NCBI GenBank assembly: GCA_928724745.1
Contig: CAKMXJ010000002.1
Coordinates: forward strand, 186,001 to 250,000
Reading direction: 5' to 3'
Source: Anthracocystis setariae
Lineage: Eukaryota; Basidiomycota; Ustilaginomycetes; Ustilaginales; Ustilaginaceae
DNA length: 64,000 nucleotides
Part shown: positions 54,114 through 64,000 of the stretch, piece after piece
How the letters are laid out: each line of letters begins with the position of its first letter
Numbering within the stretch: position 1 is the first letter of the stretch
The notes under the pieces: model-generated
What the model was told of the DNA's origin: nothing
The model's database searches: none
Seen by the model: only the letters and a program-made list of their open reading frames with translations
Translations under genes and position numbers: made by a program

Positions 54114-55248
54114 GGCTGTATGTGGATGGTAGATGACGGTCAGAGGGTAGCGTTGCTCTGCACAGATCCACTTATGCTGATACGAACCCGAATGGACGGG
54201 CCACAGTTGGTAGATACAGGATGCTATTTCTGTCTGTTCACACTCCGATCAGTGCTTCACAGGCGAGCTCCACGGAAGGCTCCACTCGGTTGCAAGCGCC
54301 ATTGAAGCGCTGGTGCTGATCTCGAAAGTCGTCGATGCGTTCTTTCGCAGAGACATAGGAGCAGATTTCAGCAAAATCGATGCCAAGAGAGGCTGAAGGG
54401 TCCAGTCCAATGTGCTTTGGGGACTGCATGGTGACAGAGCTGGACACCTGCCAGAGGCTGTCGAAGGCATTGCGGTTATGCACCAGATGACGACAGCACA
54501 GCTTGGCTCGGCGACTTCGAGATCCATAGATAGGAGCTTGGGATCGAACGCTCATCGGGTTAAGGAAAGCGCCGATCCGACGATCCCATCAGCTTCAGTG
54601 ACGCTTCGCTACAACCCCATCTGCAGGACCACACTTGTGTAGCTACAATCAACATCTCTCTAGCTTTTGGCAAGGAACAGGTTTCGAGCTTGACGCAAAG
54701 GAATCGGGGTTAGAGGCACGTGCTGCGGTACATAGAGCCAAGCTCCAGCGTTTTGGATTGGTTGAAACAGTTCGACCCGTTGGGGCCATGCTCAACGTGC
54801 TCGACCCAATTTCGGCAACTGGACCCTGAAACGTGCCCCCCCCCCCCTGGCAGCTTCTCACAGTTTGCAAGCTTGCCGCTCGCTTCGAGTTTGCATGCAC
54901 AATGTCTACCCTCGTCTCACTTGGCCTGCCAGAATGGTGTGCTGCACATGTATCTGAAGTGCATTTCGGATGACAATTGGCCGACCAAGCGCATTTTCAG
55001 TGTGGCGTACAAACGCATCGCAGATGGCAGCGACAACGTTTGACGACACGTTGACACCGTGAACGGCTCGAGCGCAGAAGAGGGTGTTGCCAGGCGGCGT
55101 TCAAAGTGAACTTTGTACACCAATATCCGCACCAATCTCAATCCTTCCTCTTCCTTTTTCCCACCGTCTCTTCGGCTACGGACTGAGCGTGGTCTGCTCG
55201 AGCCTTGCTAGTACGGCATCCTCTATACCCTTTCCGCTTCTTGCAAAG
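54114..55248. promoter_or_regulatory. Divergent intergenic region
   Basis: This separates the epoxide hydrolase (-) and the sphingomyelinase-like gene (+). It contains a C run near 54835-54848. Several short frames overlap on both strands without family features. Confidence 0.4.
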
Positions 55249-57600
55249 ATGTCGGATCAAAGGATGTCGGACGACATAGAAAAGCAGTCCTCCTCTGATA
55301 AGTCCTCTATCGTCCCTGTCCCTTCCTTGGCCCCTGCAACACAAATCCCTCCACCGTCTCTGTCTTGGACCCGCATCTTCTGGTACAGGATGAAGGTCGT
55401 TGCCTCCCTCAGCGTGTTCCTCGGACTGGTGCACCTGGTCACCTCGTCGCCAGCCTACTTCGCCAATCGGGACAATGTTGCATCCGCATCAAAGAAGGGC
55501 GACTTCGATCAGCAGACCTCGGCTTACACCGCCAACAGCGCCTTTCCGACATCGCTGTTTGCCTCGTACTACAACTCGCCGGAATCCATGACTGCTGAGC
55601 CTCGCCCCGTCGTCACCGACGTTCAGCGCAATGCTGTTTTCTCTGACAATCTTGCCAACCCCACCGCGATTCCTGCTTCCCCCACCGTCGCCGTGTTCCC
55701 CCTTCCCACCGGATCGGCCACACTTGACATTGCCGCTACCGTGCGCAAGGAGCTCATCGACATCTTTGCATCCAGTGCTGCCAACTGTACCAAGTGCATC
55801 AATTCGCTCAAAGCGGCCCAGAAGCTCGCCCGCCAGTCGCCCAACGATGTGCCCTCGTTGATGGTCGACCTCTGCAAGACCTACAAGTACAAGAAGGATA
55901 GCGATTGCGAGACCAATTACGCTCCGGCCATCTATGGCTCTGTCTATACCCAGATCCTCAGCTATGCCGACTTCGACTCGCCCGAGAGCACCGATGCACA
56001 GTACATTTGCAACCTCGTTGTTGGCTCATCCACCTCGAGCTGTACCATGCCTAGTCCTCGCAATCTCGACAGCCAATTCTTGGACGAATGGTTCTACGGA
56101 AAACGTACACCTCCCAGCAACTACAACATCAACGTCGGCGAACCCTCCAAAGATGGAGAGGACCTCAGGGTGCTCCACCTCTCCGACATCCACGTTGACC
56201 CTCGCTTCTTTGTTGGCGGTGAGGCTTCGTGTACTAGCGGTCGATGCTGCCGTGGTTACTCGTACAACTCGACCCTCAGCAACGGCAACTTCACCAGCGG
56301 CATGCTGCCCAAGTCCAACATTTCCGAAGTTTCGTCGTACTGGGGCAATTACAAGTGTGATTCGCCATGGAGTCTTGCTTTGTCGGCTATGGGCGCCGTC
56401 ACGCCACTGAACGGAGGTAGGGAGGTCGACATGACCATCCACACCGGTGACATGGTGGTTCACGATCTTGCACAGTACATCTCGCAGGATCTCGTCCGGT
56501 ACACACATCAGTCGCTTTCCGATAGCCTCCGCAGCTTGCTCGGCAAAGGTCCCGTCTTCACTGCTCTTGGCAATCATGACACCGCGCCTTCCGACTTTTC
56601 TTCGCAGGGAGCGCTTCCTGATGGCCGTTCCGATCAGTTCTCTTGGGATTGGGACAACCTTGCGCGTCTTTGGGAGGCCGAGGGATGGTTCAACCACCAA
56701 CAAGCCGAGCAAGTGCGTTCGCACTATGGCGGCTACTCCGTCACGCCTCGCAAAGGTCTTCGCATCATCACGCTTAACAGTGACTTCTGGTACAAGAGCA
56801 ATGTCTTCAATATGATCCACACGTACAACCCTGACTACTCGGGTACGCTCCGCTTCCTCACCGACGAGCTTTTCCATGCCGAGAAGCGTGGCGAGCGCGT
56901 GTGGATCGTTGGCCACGTCCTCACCGGCTGGGACGGAACCAACCCGCTTCCCAACCCGACCAATCTCTTCTACCAGATCGTTGACCGATTCGCACCGCAC
57001 GTGATCGCACACATCTTCTTTGGCCACACGCACGAGGACCAGTTTAGCGTGTTCTACGCCAACAACGCCACCTCGGTCGCCGCCGAAGCCGCCAAGATGG
57101 TTTCGTTCATGGCACCGTCGGTCACGCCGGGCAACAATGTCAACCCATCGTTGCGCATCATGCAAGTCAACACGTCCACATACGAAGTCATGGACTACCA
57201 TCAGTTCTACACCGATGTCCCTTCGTTCCCCTCCCTGCCCGCCACCTCGCATGGGCCGGTATTCAACTACCTCTACTCGGCACGCGATGCATACGGCAAC
57301 TTCAGCCAGTCCAACGCCAAGTCCACTTTCAAGGTCGACGGAGGCATGTGGCCCAAGCATGCTCCGTTGAATGCGACCTTCTGGGCTAAGCTCACCGAAG
57401 AGATGGAGGCGAGACCCGAACTCGTCCAGACTTTCACCGAATTCACCGGCCGCAACAGCGACAAGAGCCAGAAGTGCATCACGGACGAGTGTGTCAAGGC
57501 CAAAATCTGCTACATGCGTAGTGGCAGCTCAATCCTCGGCCAGCAGTGCATCCAGGGTTATGGTAGCGTCCAGAGCGCCTACTCTCCTCATTCTCACTAA
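55249..57600 (+). CDS. Acid sphingomyelinase-like phosphodiesterase
   Basis: 783 residues from ATG 55249. A hydrophobic segment (about 48-66, KVVASLSVFLGLVHLVT) after a cytosolic stretch suggests a signal anchor. A saposin-B-like Cys domain (about 178-268: NCTKCINS, DLCKTY, DCETNY, YICNLV) is followed by the metallophosphoesterase core: LSDIHVDPRF, HTGDMVVHDL, LGNHDTAPSD, VGHVLTG and GHTHEDQF. The C-terminal region has paired cysteines. Family members split sphingomyelin or related phosphodiesters with Zn in the vacuole or outside the cell. No intron is seen. Confidence 0.92.
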   Translation: MSDQRMSDDIEKQSSSDKSSIVPVPSLAPATQIPPPSLSWTRIFWYRMKVVASLSVFLGLVHLVTSSPAYFANRDNVASASKKGDFDQQTSAYTANSAFPTSLFASYYNSPESMTAEPRPVVTDVQRNAVFSDNLANPTAIPASPTVAVFPLPTGSATLDIAATVRKELIDIFASSAANCTKCINSLKAAQKLARQSPNDVPSLMVDLCKTYKYKKDSDCETNYAPAIYGSVYTQILSYADFDSPESTDAQYICNLVVGSSTSSCTMPSPRNLDSQFLDEWFYGKRTPPSNYNINVGEPSKDGEDLRVLHLSDIHVDPRFFVGGEASCTSGRCCRGYSYNSTLSNGNFTSGMLPKSNISEVSSYWGNYKCDSPWSLALSAMGAVTPLNGGREVDMTIHTGDMVVHDLAQYISQDLVRYTHQSLSDSLRSLLGKGPVFTALGNHDTAPSDFSSQGALPDGRSDQFSWDWDNLARLWEAEGWFNHQQAEQVRSHYGGYSVTPRKGLRIITLNSDFWYKSNVFNMIHTYNPDYSGTLRFLTDELFHAEKRGERVWIVGHVLTGWDGTNPLPNPTNLFYQIVDRFAPHVIAHIFFGHTHEDQFSVFYANNATSVAAEAAKMVSFMAPSVTPGNNVNPSLRIMQVNTSTYEVMDYHQFYTDVPSFPSLPATSHGPVFNYLYSARDAYGNFSQSNAKSTFKVDGGMWPKHAPLNATFWAKLTEEMEARPELVQTFTEFTGRNSDKSQKCITDECVKAKICYMRSGSSILGQQCIQGYGSVQSAYSPHSH

Positions 57601-57730
57601 GCGCACACCTGGTTAGAAAGCTCTTATGTCAAGACCAATTGTTGCTTTGTCATAACAAGAAATAGAAACAGCATTCCAAGATCGCTTCAGTAACTTATAC
57701 AAGAACCATTTCCATGTTTTCTTTTCATCT

Positions 57731-59860
57731 TCACTTCCTCCCACCAAGTTTCTCCTCCTCTACCATTGCCCTGATATCCTTCTTCAAAATCTTACCGCTC
57801 GCCGACTTGGGCAGGGCATCTAACCACGTCAACCCTCTCAGCTTCTTATAATTCGCATTGACGCGGTCGTTGACAAACGTCAACAACTCCTCTTCCAACT
57901 CCTTCTTTTTCTCATCATCTCCCTCGACTTGCTGTTTTGCGGTGGGACTGAGGACGACGAACACCCAGGGAAGTTCGGTGCCCTCCTTATCGGGGACACC
58001 GAGGACGGCGCAATCGCCTACGCGGTCGTCCTTGAACATGATCGCCTCCAGTTCCGAGGGTGGCACTTGGAAGCCGTTGTACTTGATCACGTCCTTGAGA
58101 CGGTCGGTGATGGTGACGTAGCCGTGGGCGTTGATCTTGACGATATCGCCGGTGCGCAGGAATCGATCGGAATCCTCCACCGACGGGATGAACGTGTTGC
58201 GGTTGGCTTCGTCATTGTTCAGATACCCCTGCATCATCTGCGGCCCGCGCAGACACAATTCACCCTCCTCATCAAACCCAACCTCCTTGCCATCCAGCCC
58301 GATCACCTTGGCCTCCGTGCCAGGCACAAGTTGCCCCACGGTGCCCGGGTAGTGCTCGAGATCCTTGCTGTTCTGACTGCACACGAGCGGCGACATTTCG
58401 GACATGCCGTACCCGTCGGTGGACGAAATGCCGAGACGCTTCTGCACTGCGATGCGAAGTTCGTGCGGTAACGATGCAGCACCCGATGAGACCTTTGTAA
58501 GCGAACGCAGATCGTACTTTTCCACCATAGGATGTTTCGCCAGCGCCAGGAGGATGGGGGGCACGACGAAACAGAATGTGACACGATAGTGCTGTACTGC
58601 CTCCAGGAACACATCCAGCTGGAAGCGAGGCAGCACAATCCGAGGCGTACACGTGTGCAAACCCATGAACCCCATCAACAACCCGTAGCAGTGGAACAAC
58701 GGCAGCAGATCCAGATGGAACTCGCCACGACTCAGACGGGGTGCGAGATGAACGCCCGCGAGCTTCTCCGTTACAGTATTGACACCATCCGCAGCGGTGT
58801 TCCACGTCTCAGCGAGACGTGTGATGAAGTAGCCGTTGAGGTGTTCGCGACCATGCTGGTACCAACTATCCTCGTCAAGAAGCGGGTCGTTGGTTCGATC
58901 CAACATAGCATAAGATGCCTGGATGACGTTAGCCACCATAGCGTAATGCGAAAGCATCACCGCCTTAGGCCCGCCCGTCGTACCGGACGAAAAACAATAC
59001 ACCGCGGTAGTCGTCTTGGGATCCAGCTTGACCTGATCCAGCAAGGTGCGCGTCTCGGGCAACTCATCCCTGCCGACCTTGAGGATCTTGGCGACCGAGC
59101 AATCGTGCGACTCCTCAAACACCAGAATCTCGGGCACCGTAGTGAGATGTTCGAGACCATCTTCGCCCTTCATGGCGGCGTCTTGCGCGGCCTCCTGGGT
59201 AGACTTGTAGAAAGCGTCGGTGGTGATGATGGCGGTAGCCTTGACCATGCGAATCTGGTGGGCGATTTCGGCCGGTTTGTACGCCGGATTGAAGAGGGCT
59301 ACGCTGGCGCCGGTCATCATGATGCCGAGGGCGCACGCTAGGTAATCGTGCTGATTGGAAGCGTTGATACCCACCACATCGCCCTTGGTGTATTTGCGAC
59401 CGGACTCGGTGGAGCCCGAGATGAGCGCCGAAGCCAAGTTGGTCGCATACTCACGCACCTGCACCAGCGACAGCGGCTTGGCATCCGGTCGACCCGACAC
59501 CGACGGCGCCGCAGGGTACAGCAGAGGCGCATGCGCGCGCTCCTTGCATGCCGGCAGGTCGATCGGCTTGAACAGGAACTCGGGAAGAGTGTAGTGGGTG
59601 GGCGCGCTGAATCGGTGCGGCGACTTGATGATCATTGTGCCGTGTTCGATGTAGTATTTGCGTTTGTAGTCGGTTATGGCGCCACGGAGGATGCTGAGCG
59701 ATGAGAGCGATGCGGCGAGGATGGCGCCGTAGAAGAGCGCAGGGGGTGTGCTAGTCGACGAGAGCCAAGATGAGGAGGAGAGGGGGTGGGGGATGTGTGC
59801 AGCAAAAGCGTGCAGGTAGTCGGACAGACGGTAGAGGGAATTGCGAAAGGTGTCCAACAT
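57731..59860 (-). CDS. Acyl-CoA synthetase, 4-coumarate-CoA ligase-like (AMP-binding)
   Basis: 709 residues from ATG 59860. The ANL-family motifs are complete: FSSGTTGGPKAVMLSH (ATP binding), DGYGMSEMSP, RTGDI, DRLKDVIKYNGFQV and the catalytic Lys in PKSASGKILKKD. An N-terminal hydrophobic stretch (about 40-60, ALFYGAILAASLSSLSIL) suggests membrane attachment, which plain 4CL enzymes lack. It activates a carboxylic acid (aromatic or medium/long-chain) to its CoA ester. The C-terminus GGRK is not a peroxisomal signal. Confidence 0.9.
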   Translation of the reverse strand: MLDTFRNSLYRLSDYLHAFAAHIPHPLSSSSWLSSTSTPPALFYGAILAASLSSLSILRGAITDYKRKYYIEHGTMIIKSPHRFSAPTHYTLPEFLFKPIDLPACKERAHAPLLYPAAPSVSGRPDAKPLSLVQVREYATNLASALISGSTESGRKYTKGDVVGINASNQHDYLACALGIMMTGASVALFNPAYKPAEIAHQIRMVKATAIITTDAFYKSTQEAAQDAAMKGEDGLEHLTTVPEILVFEESHDCSVAKILKVGRDELPETRTLLDQVKLDPKTTTAVYCFSSGTTGGPKAVMLSHYAMVANVIQASYAMLDRTNDPLLDEDSWYQHGREHLNGYFITRLAETWNTAADGVNTVTEKLAGVHLAPRLSRGEFHLDLLPLFHCYGLLMGFMGLHTCTPRIVLPRFQLDVFLEAVQHYRVTFCFVVPPILLALAKHPMVEKYDLRSLTKVSSGAASLPHELRIAVQKRLGISSTDGYGMSEMSPLVCSQNSKDLEHYPGTVGQLVPGTEAKVIGLDGKEVGFDEEGELCLRGPQMMQGYLNNDEANRNTFIPSVEDSDRFLRTGDIVKINAHGYVTITDRLKDVIKYNGFQVPPSELEAIMFKDDRVGDCAVLGVPDKEGTELPWVFVVLSPTAKQQVEGDDEKKKELEEELLTFVNDRVNANYKKLRGLTWLDALPKSASGKILKKDIRAMVEEEKLGGRK

Positions 59861-61830
59861 TGTGACGCTTATATATAGTCAGGCGAGATAAGAGGCAGGA
59901 GGATGGACCAAAGACGAGAGCTAGCGCACAGACACACGATTGAACACCACACGAGGGAGGATGCTCTTGCCAGGCTGAAACCTACCCTGCAGCCGAAGAG
60001 ACAGAGTTGCTCCAGACCCAGGGAACAGGGGGTGACAAACACTAGGATATACTGGTAGAGACACGCACGAGGACCCCGAGCGTGTCGGTGTTCTGGAAGC
60101 TTGTGGTGGTGCAAAGGGGAGGGGGTCTGTCCGGAAGTAGAAGCGGTAAAGATGCCAATGCGCTGGGAGGGCGGAGATCGAAGCGCAGAAACGGCGTCAA
60201 AGTGTGCCGATGGGGTCCAGGGCGATGGCTTGGTACAAGGTATGAGGAGATGATGAGTGAGGCTTGGGAAGTTGAAGGCGGGCTGCTATACAAGCGAGGA
60301 TGGCACAGCGAGGCGGTGGCCGACGAGGAACGTCAACAAGACATGCGGAAGGGAGAATCAAAGGGTGTCACGCAGTGCAGATCTGGACCAGATGATGGAG
60401 GTGGAGCGAGAAGCTTGGCGGAGGAGGGGAGCACGAGGTCTTCTGAGCAAAAAGCGGCGGGAGAGGAGAGGGAGAGGCAGGGAAGCGAAGTGGAACAGAC
60501 GAGAAGCCGAATCCGAAACAGTCAAGCGCCATGCCAAAGTGTCAGTTTGCAGCATACCCGGGCAGTATAGTGCCGGAATGAGCGGTTTGGCGAGTGTGCA
60601 AGTGTGAAACCTATTCCGCCTAACCGCTGCCGTCGCCGTTTGTCGCCTCGCATCGCATCGCTTGGCAGCTCAAGTGCTTCGCATCGACAGCCATTCACTC
60701 TCTTCACAACTGGAGATTGCGTTGCATGAGATCAATCGTCTTTGGTGTCACCATTTGATCCCACTATTTCGGGATTTGTGTGGGCTGCTAACACGGTGTG
60801 TGAAAGGTTCGGCTCGATGGACGCGATCTGTAGGCAGTGAGTGGATCTACAGAAGCAGGAATAGGCAAAGGTGGGTGGAGGCATCCCAGTGTGCGGTAGT
60901 GCTGCAGTCACGGTTCCGTGCGATTTTGGCATTTTTTTTTTTTTTTTTTTTTTTTGGCAGTGCGCGCATTTTCGGAGCCTAGACCAAGAATGTGAAACGC
61001 TACGTGATGGCTTGGATGCAATAATGGCGCAGGTAGAACCCTCAATTTAGCTCCTCGCTCCTATTCTTCTGTTTGAGCAGCAGCATCCATCGATTGCCCG
61101 CCCTTGTTATAGAAGATATACAGTAGCGAGGTGCTCAAGACGTGATCATCACCAGACTCGAGACAGCTTATGCTCAAGTGCAAAAAGGCATTTGCCAAGA
61201 GTCCCGCGGAATGTCATTCCGTATCTGCCTGCCTGACAAATCGTTGAAATCGACCTGGCATGTGCGCTTAAGTGCAAGTCATCAGCTTGCCGCTTTCGAA
61301 CATCACACTACTACTATAGTAATAATGGCGAACATTGGCCGGATTGCTTCCAGAACACAACCCCATGCAGGTCGGTCAAACTCTGGACATTACGACAGGG
61401 CGGGGGGGGGGGGGGGATCGCCCGTATCGGCAATCGCATCCATTACGAGCGGGGCGCAAGAGAAATGCGAAACACGTTTCACCACCATGGCTCTCCAGAG
61501 TTGCCACCACAACTACAGTCACAACTGAAATAACTATCTTTCTTGGTCGAGTCGCCGTAGTGAGTGTGCCTTGCATTGGCTTGATGATTGCCGCTGTCTG
61601 TGGCTTGTCTCTCTGAGCACGAAATTCTGGAACAGATGCCCTCGCTTTTTCAATCATTTCCAACACCGCACAGCGCCCAAATCACTGTCTGCAATTTTCC
61701 CAAACCGGGCTTCGCGCCAACCGAGATGCTGTAAATTATACTCACACTTCCAACTACAGGCTTAACAATCTTGAGTGAAAATGACAAACGCTTAGCTTGT
61801 ATGGTGGTGTATCAATAATGGCGGGCTCTT
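59861..61830. other. Intergenic, no convincing gene
   Basis: About 2 kb with a 24-nt T run (60932-60955), a G run (about 61402-61416), TACAGTA at 61119-61125 and a TATATA-like word close to the ligase start (about 59871-59877). Open frames here overlap in several frames and look non-coding. Confidence 0.45.
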
Positions 61831-62878
61831 TTACTCTCCACGGTAGACAGGCTCGCGCTTCTCTGCAAACGCCTTGAGTCCCTCGAGACGATCTTTGGTG
61901 CCTAGGATGGTCTCGTAGCACTGACGCTCAAAGTCGAGAGCGGTCTCGGGATCCATTTGCTCCCCCTTGTCGATCGCCAGCTTAGCCGCTCGAACCGCCA
62001 ATGGCCCTGTTGGCACCGTTCAATCAAACAAATAATGCGCATCAGCGTTGGATCTTGTAACCACGACTCGACACTCTGCGTGTTGGTACAACATGACACT
62101 TACCATTCTTGGCAAACGATCTTGCCAGCTCCACTCCCTTGTGGAACGCAGCTGTCCCATCGCCCTCCTGAGCCACCATGTCGACGAACCCAATGCGGCT
62201 CGCCTCCACTGCATCCACTAGCTTGGCACTGAAAATCAACTCCTTGGCTCGTGCCGGTCCCACCAATCGCGTCATTCGGCTCGTGCCACCTGCACCGGGG
62301 ATGATGCCCAGCTTCGTCTCTGTCAGCCCGAGTTTGGTCGCAGCCGGACCGGCGATGCGAAGATCACATGTCAGTGCGAGTTCAAGTCCTCCACCCATCG
62401 CCAGACCATCCAGACAGGCGATAGTGGGCATGGGCAGACGAGAAACGTTGGTGAACACTTTGCGCAGGCCCAGAAGGAAGGTATCCACCTCGGGTTTCGA
62501 CATTCCCTTGCGTTCCTTCAGATCGGCACCGGCGCAGAACGTGCCGGGAACCGAAGATCGTATCAAGAGTGTGCGTACCGTGGTCGAGGTGAGCAGCGTC
62601 GAAACATGCTCGTCCATCTCGGCCAGCAGCGCGCGAGAGATGGCATTCTTAGCAGGCGCACGGTTGAGCGTGAGCACCGAGATGTGCTCGTCATACTGCG
62701 ATACCGAGCCAAGTTCAGACTTGGCGACGGCGGACAGAGGTGTGAGTGTGGCCAGCTGAGAAGCATCCGTAGCCGTCGAGTAGCTCCGCAGCATGCTCCC
62801 AGAGTACGAAAGCGTGGAACGTCGCAAGCAGTTGGCAGCAACGCTGCTGCTCGTCAGAACGGGTCTCAGCGACAGCAT
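61831..62878 (-). CDS. Mitochondrial enoyl-CoA hydratase (AUH/methylglutaconyl-CoA hydratase-like)
   Basis: Exon 1 is 62878-62104, the intron 62007-62103 (GTAAGT...CAACAG), and exon 2 is 62006-61831, giving 316 residues. The Arg/Ser-rich N-terminus is a mitochondrial presequence. Crotonase motifs: GTFCAGADLKER (oxyanion hole), IACLDGLAMGGGLELALTCD, and KLGIIPGAGGTSRMTRLVGPARAKELIF with the catalytic Glu region. The C-terminal helix ends EKREPVYRGE, as in the AUH group that hydrates 3-methylglutaconyl-CoA in leucine breakdown. Whether the substrate is methylglutaconyl- or a simple enoyl-CoA is not decided. Confidence 0.9.
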
Positions 62879-63202
62879 CTTCGATATCAGTGATGGCAGT
62901 CGTGATCTGGTAATGTCTATGCGTGTAGGAAGGGTGAGGTGAAGGATTTAGGGCGGAAGATGTTGGCTCGCGGCATCAACACCAACGCCCAAAGAAATCG
63001 TTTACCCCGCACCGGCTCACACGTCCGTGCACCGATATACCCGAAAATGCACTCATCGACGTTTTTCGAGCCAGATTCTTCCCGATCCCACTTGAATCGA
63101 ATTGTCGGAGATGGCCCGACCCATGCCCTTGACACTCATCACCTTCCCGAACCTGTCTTGTACCCGCTCTGTCACAACCACGCAAAAAGCGACTTGACAG
63201 AC
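62879..63202. promoter_or_regulatory. Divergent intergenic region
   Basis: This is a short region between the hydratase (-) and the rhodanese-like gene (+), which probably share it as promoters. The rhodanese frame stays open upstream with further ATGs, but the earlier part lacks family features. Confidence 0.4.
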
Positions 63203-63792
63203 ATGTCGCAAGCAGAAGAGCACCCGATCAACCAGTCCGGATGGATGACCGTCTACGGCGAACCCACCTCGAAACCTGGATCCATCAGCGTCGATGAGCT
63301 CACACACTGGTACAACACCAAGACACCAGGCAGAGACTTTGTCGTTGTCGACGTCCGACGTTCTGACTGTGATGTAAGCAATCACTTGCCCTCGCGTTCC
63401 TCTCTTGTTGGTATTTAGCTCGCTGACACCGGTATGCTTTCAACGTGGTTTTGCAGTACATGATCCCTGCAGCGATCAATCTTCCCGCCCATTCATTGCC
63501 CGCTACGATCCTGACACTGATCCGCTTGGTCCCGACCGACCCGAAACTCATCTTCCACTGCAACTCGAGCAAAGGTAGAGGAACGAGAGCAGCAGGGTGG
63601 GTGGCAGATGCACTCATCAAGTTCCACACAGCCGCAGGTGCACCCAACGACCAAGCGAAAGCATACGTCGAACAGCAAGTCCTTATCCTCACAGGAGGTA
63701 TCAATGCATGGACCGACAAGCACGGCAAACGTGATCTCAGCACACGAGGTCAGCCATGGGATGGAAAGTCTCTCGCCACCATCCCCCTCTGA
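63203..63792 (+). CDS. Rhodanese/Cdc25-like protein (Acr2/Ych1 type)
   Basis: Exon 1 is 63203-63373, the intron 63374-63456 (GTAAGC...TTGCAG), and exon 2 is 63457-63792, giving 168 residues. It is a single rhodanese domain: ISVDELTHWYN, FVVVDVRRSDCDY across the splice, and the active-site loop FHCNSSKGRGTR, which has the H-C-x5-R pattern of Cdc25-class phosphatases and arsenate reductases. It may be a phosphatase, arsenate reductase or sulfurtransferase. The start ATG 63203 is chosen because conserved sequence begins soon after. Confidence 0.85.
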
Positions 63793-63884
63793 AATCTAAA
63801 GCCATTGTTAAGCATGTCTACGGTAACGTCTAGGTTGTGGTTGGTGTACAAATTGAAAGTGACGGAGAGCTGACTAGAACTTAC

Positions 63885-64000
63885 CAACGAGCAGATTGCC
63901 TATCATCTCGCGGGCAGTGATCCAGACTGTGATACCGAAGGTGGGCAAGTCGAGCGTAGAGCTAAGTACATCGGCCAAGCCGAACGGAAGCATGGGTGGG
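63885..64000 (-). CDS. Possible partial gene running off the right edge
   Basis: On the minus strand an open frame reads MLPFGLADVLSS and a hydrophobic continuation (about 36 codons). It ends at a good splice donor (GTAAGT from 63884). It could be the first exon or an internal exon of a membrane protein. Too little is present to assign. Confidence 0.3.

Noticed and set aside
56026..57360. A 444-codon frame antisense to the sphingomyelinase gene
   Set aside because: A shadow of the sense gene, with no recognisable protein features.
60082..60570. A 162-codon frame in the 60-kb intergenic region
   Set aside because: Overlapping frames of similar length in several frames; charged low-complexity translation with no family.
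1..64000. tRNA, rRNA or CRISPR arrays
   Set aside because: No B-box/cloverleaf candidates or regularly spaced direct repeats were found by eye; a tRNA scan would be decisive.

Overview
The window is nuclear DNA of a basidiomycete fungus, most likely a smut (Ustilaginales) or a close relative. The evidence is compact, mostly intronless genes, a GC-rich base composition, short GT-AG introns of 78-115 nt, and basidiomycete-type transposons. I cannot name the species from sequence alone.

Left part (468-23923): one large nested transposon. The outer element is a CACTA/Plavaka-like (Tnp2-type) DNA transposon with 12-bp terminal inverted repeats (CACATCGAAATT), a 3-bp target duplication (AAT) and GACGC-rich subterminal repeats. 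It carries two convergent genes: a DDE transposase on + and an accessory protein on -. Each gene is split in an exon by an ~8.19-kb Ty3/gypsy chromovirus. The two chromovirus copies (3515-11709 on + and 15067-23255 on -) are nearly identical. Each has 359-bp LTRs differing at one base, its own 5-bp target duplication, a fused gag-pol with a chromodomain, and a primer site complementary to its own LTR (Tf1/sushi-type self-priming). Each also has a separate spliced gene on the antisense strand between pol and the 3' LTR, with its own TATA box, 78-nt intron, paired cysteine motifs and a C-terminal nuclear-localisation-like tail. That antisense gene is the most novel item here. The many frameshifts between copies are nearly all +/-1 changes in G or C runs, so they may be assembly errors rather than decay.

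Right part (23927-64000): ordinary host chromosome. In order: UV-damage endonuclease (UVDE), GNAT acetyltransferase, a decayed GH105 hydrolase, a cysteine-rich GPI-type surface protein, a small unknown protein, a class I heme peroxidase ending in the peroxisomal signal AKL, a PXA-domain protein, secreted GH32 invertase, GH31 glucosidase, a membrane-anchored M19 dipeptidase, an alpha/beta hydrolase ending in PRL, a CUE-domain membrane protein, mitochondrial ribosomal protein mL54, an epoxide hydrolase, an acid-sphingomyelinase-like enzyme, a 4-coumarate-CoA-ligase-like enzyme, a mitochondrial enoyl-CoA hydratase and a rhodanese/Cdc25-like protein. Invertase and GH31 lie in tandem and could act together in use of plant sugars. 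Intergenic DNA contains microsatellites, homopolymers and a recurrent TACTGTA/TACAGTA word. I saw no tRNA, rRNA or CRISPR.
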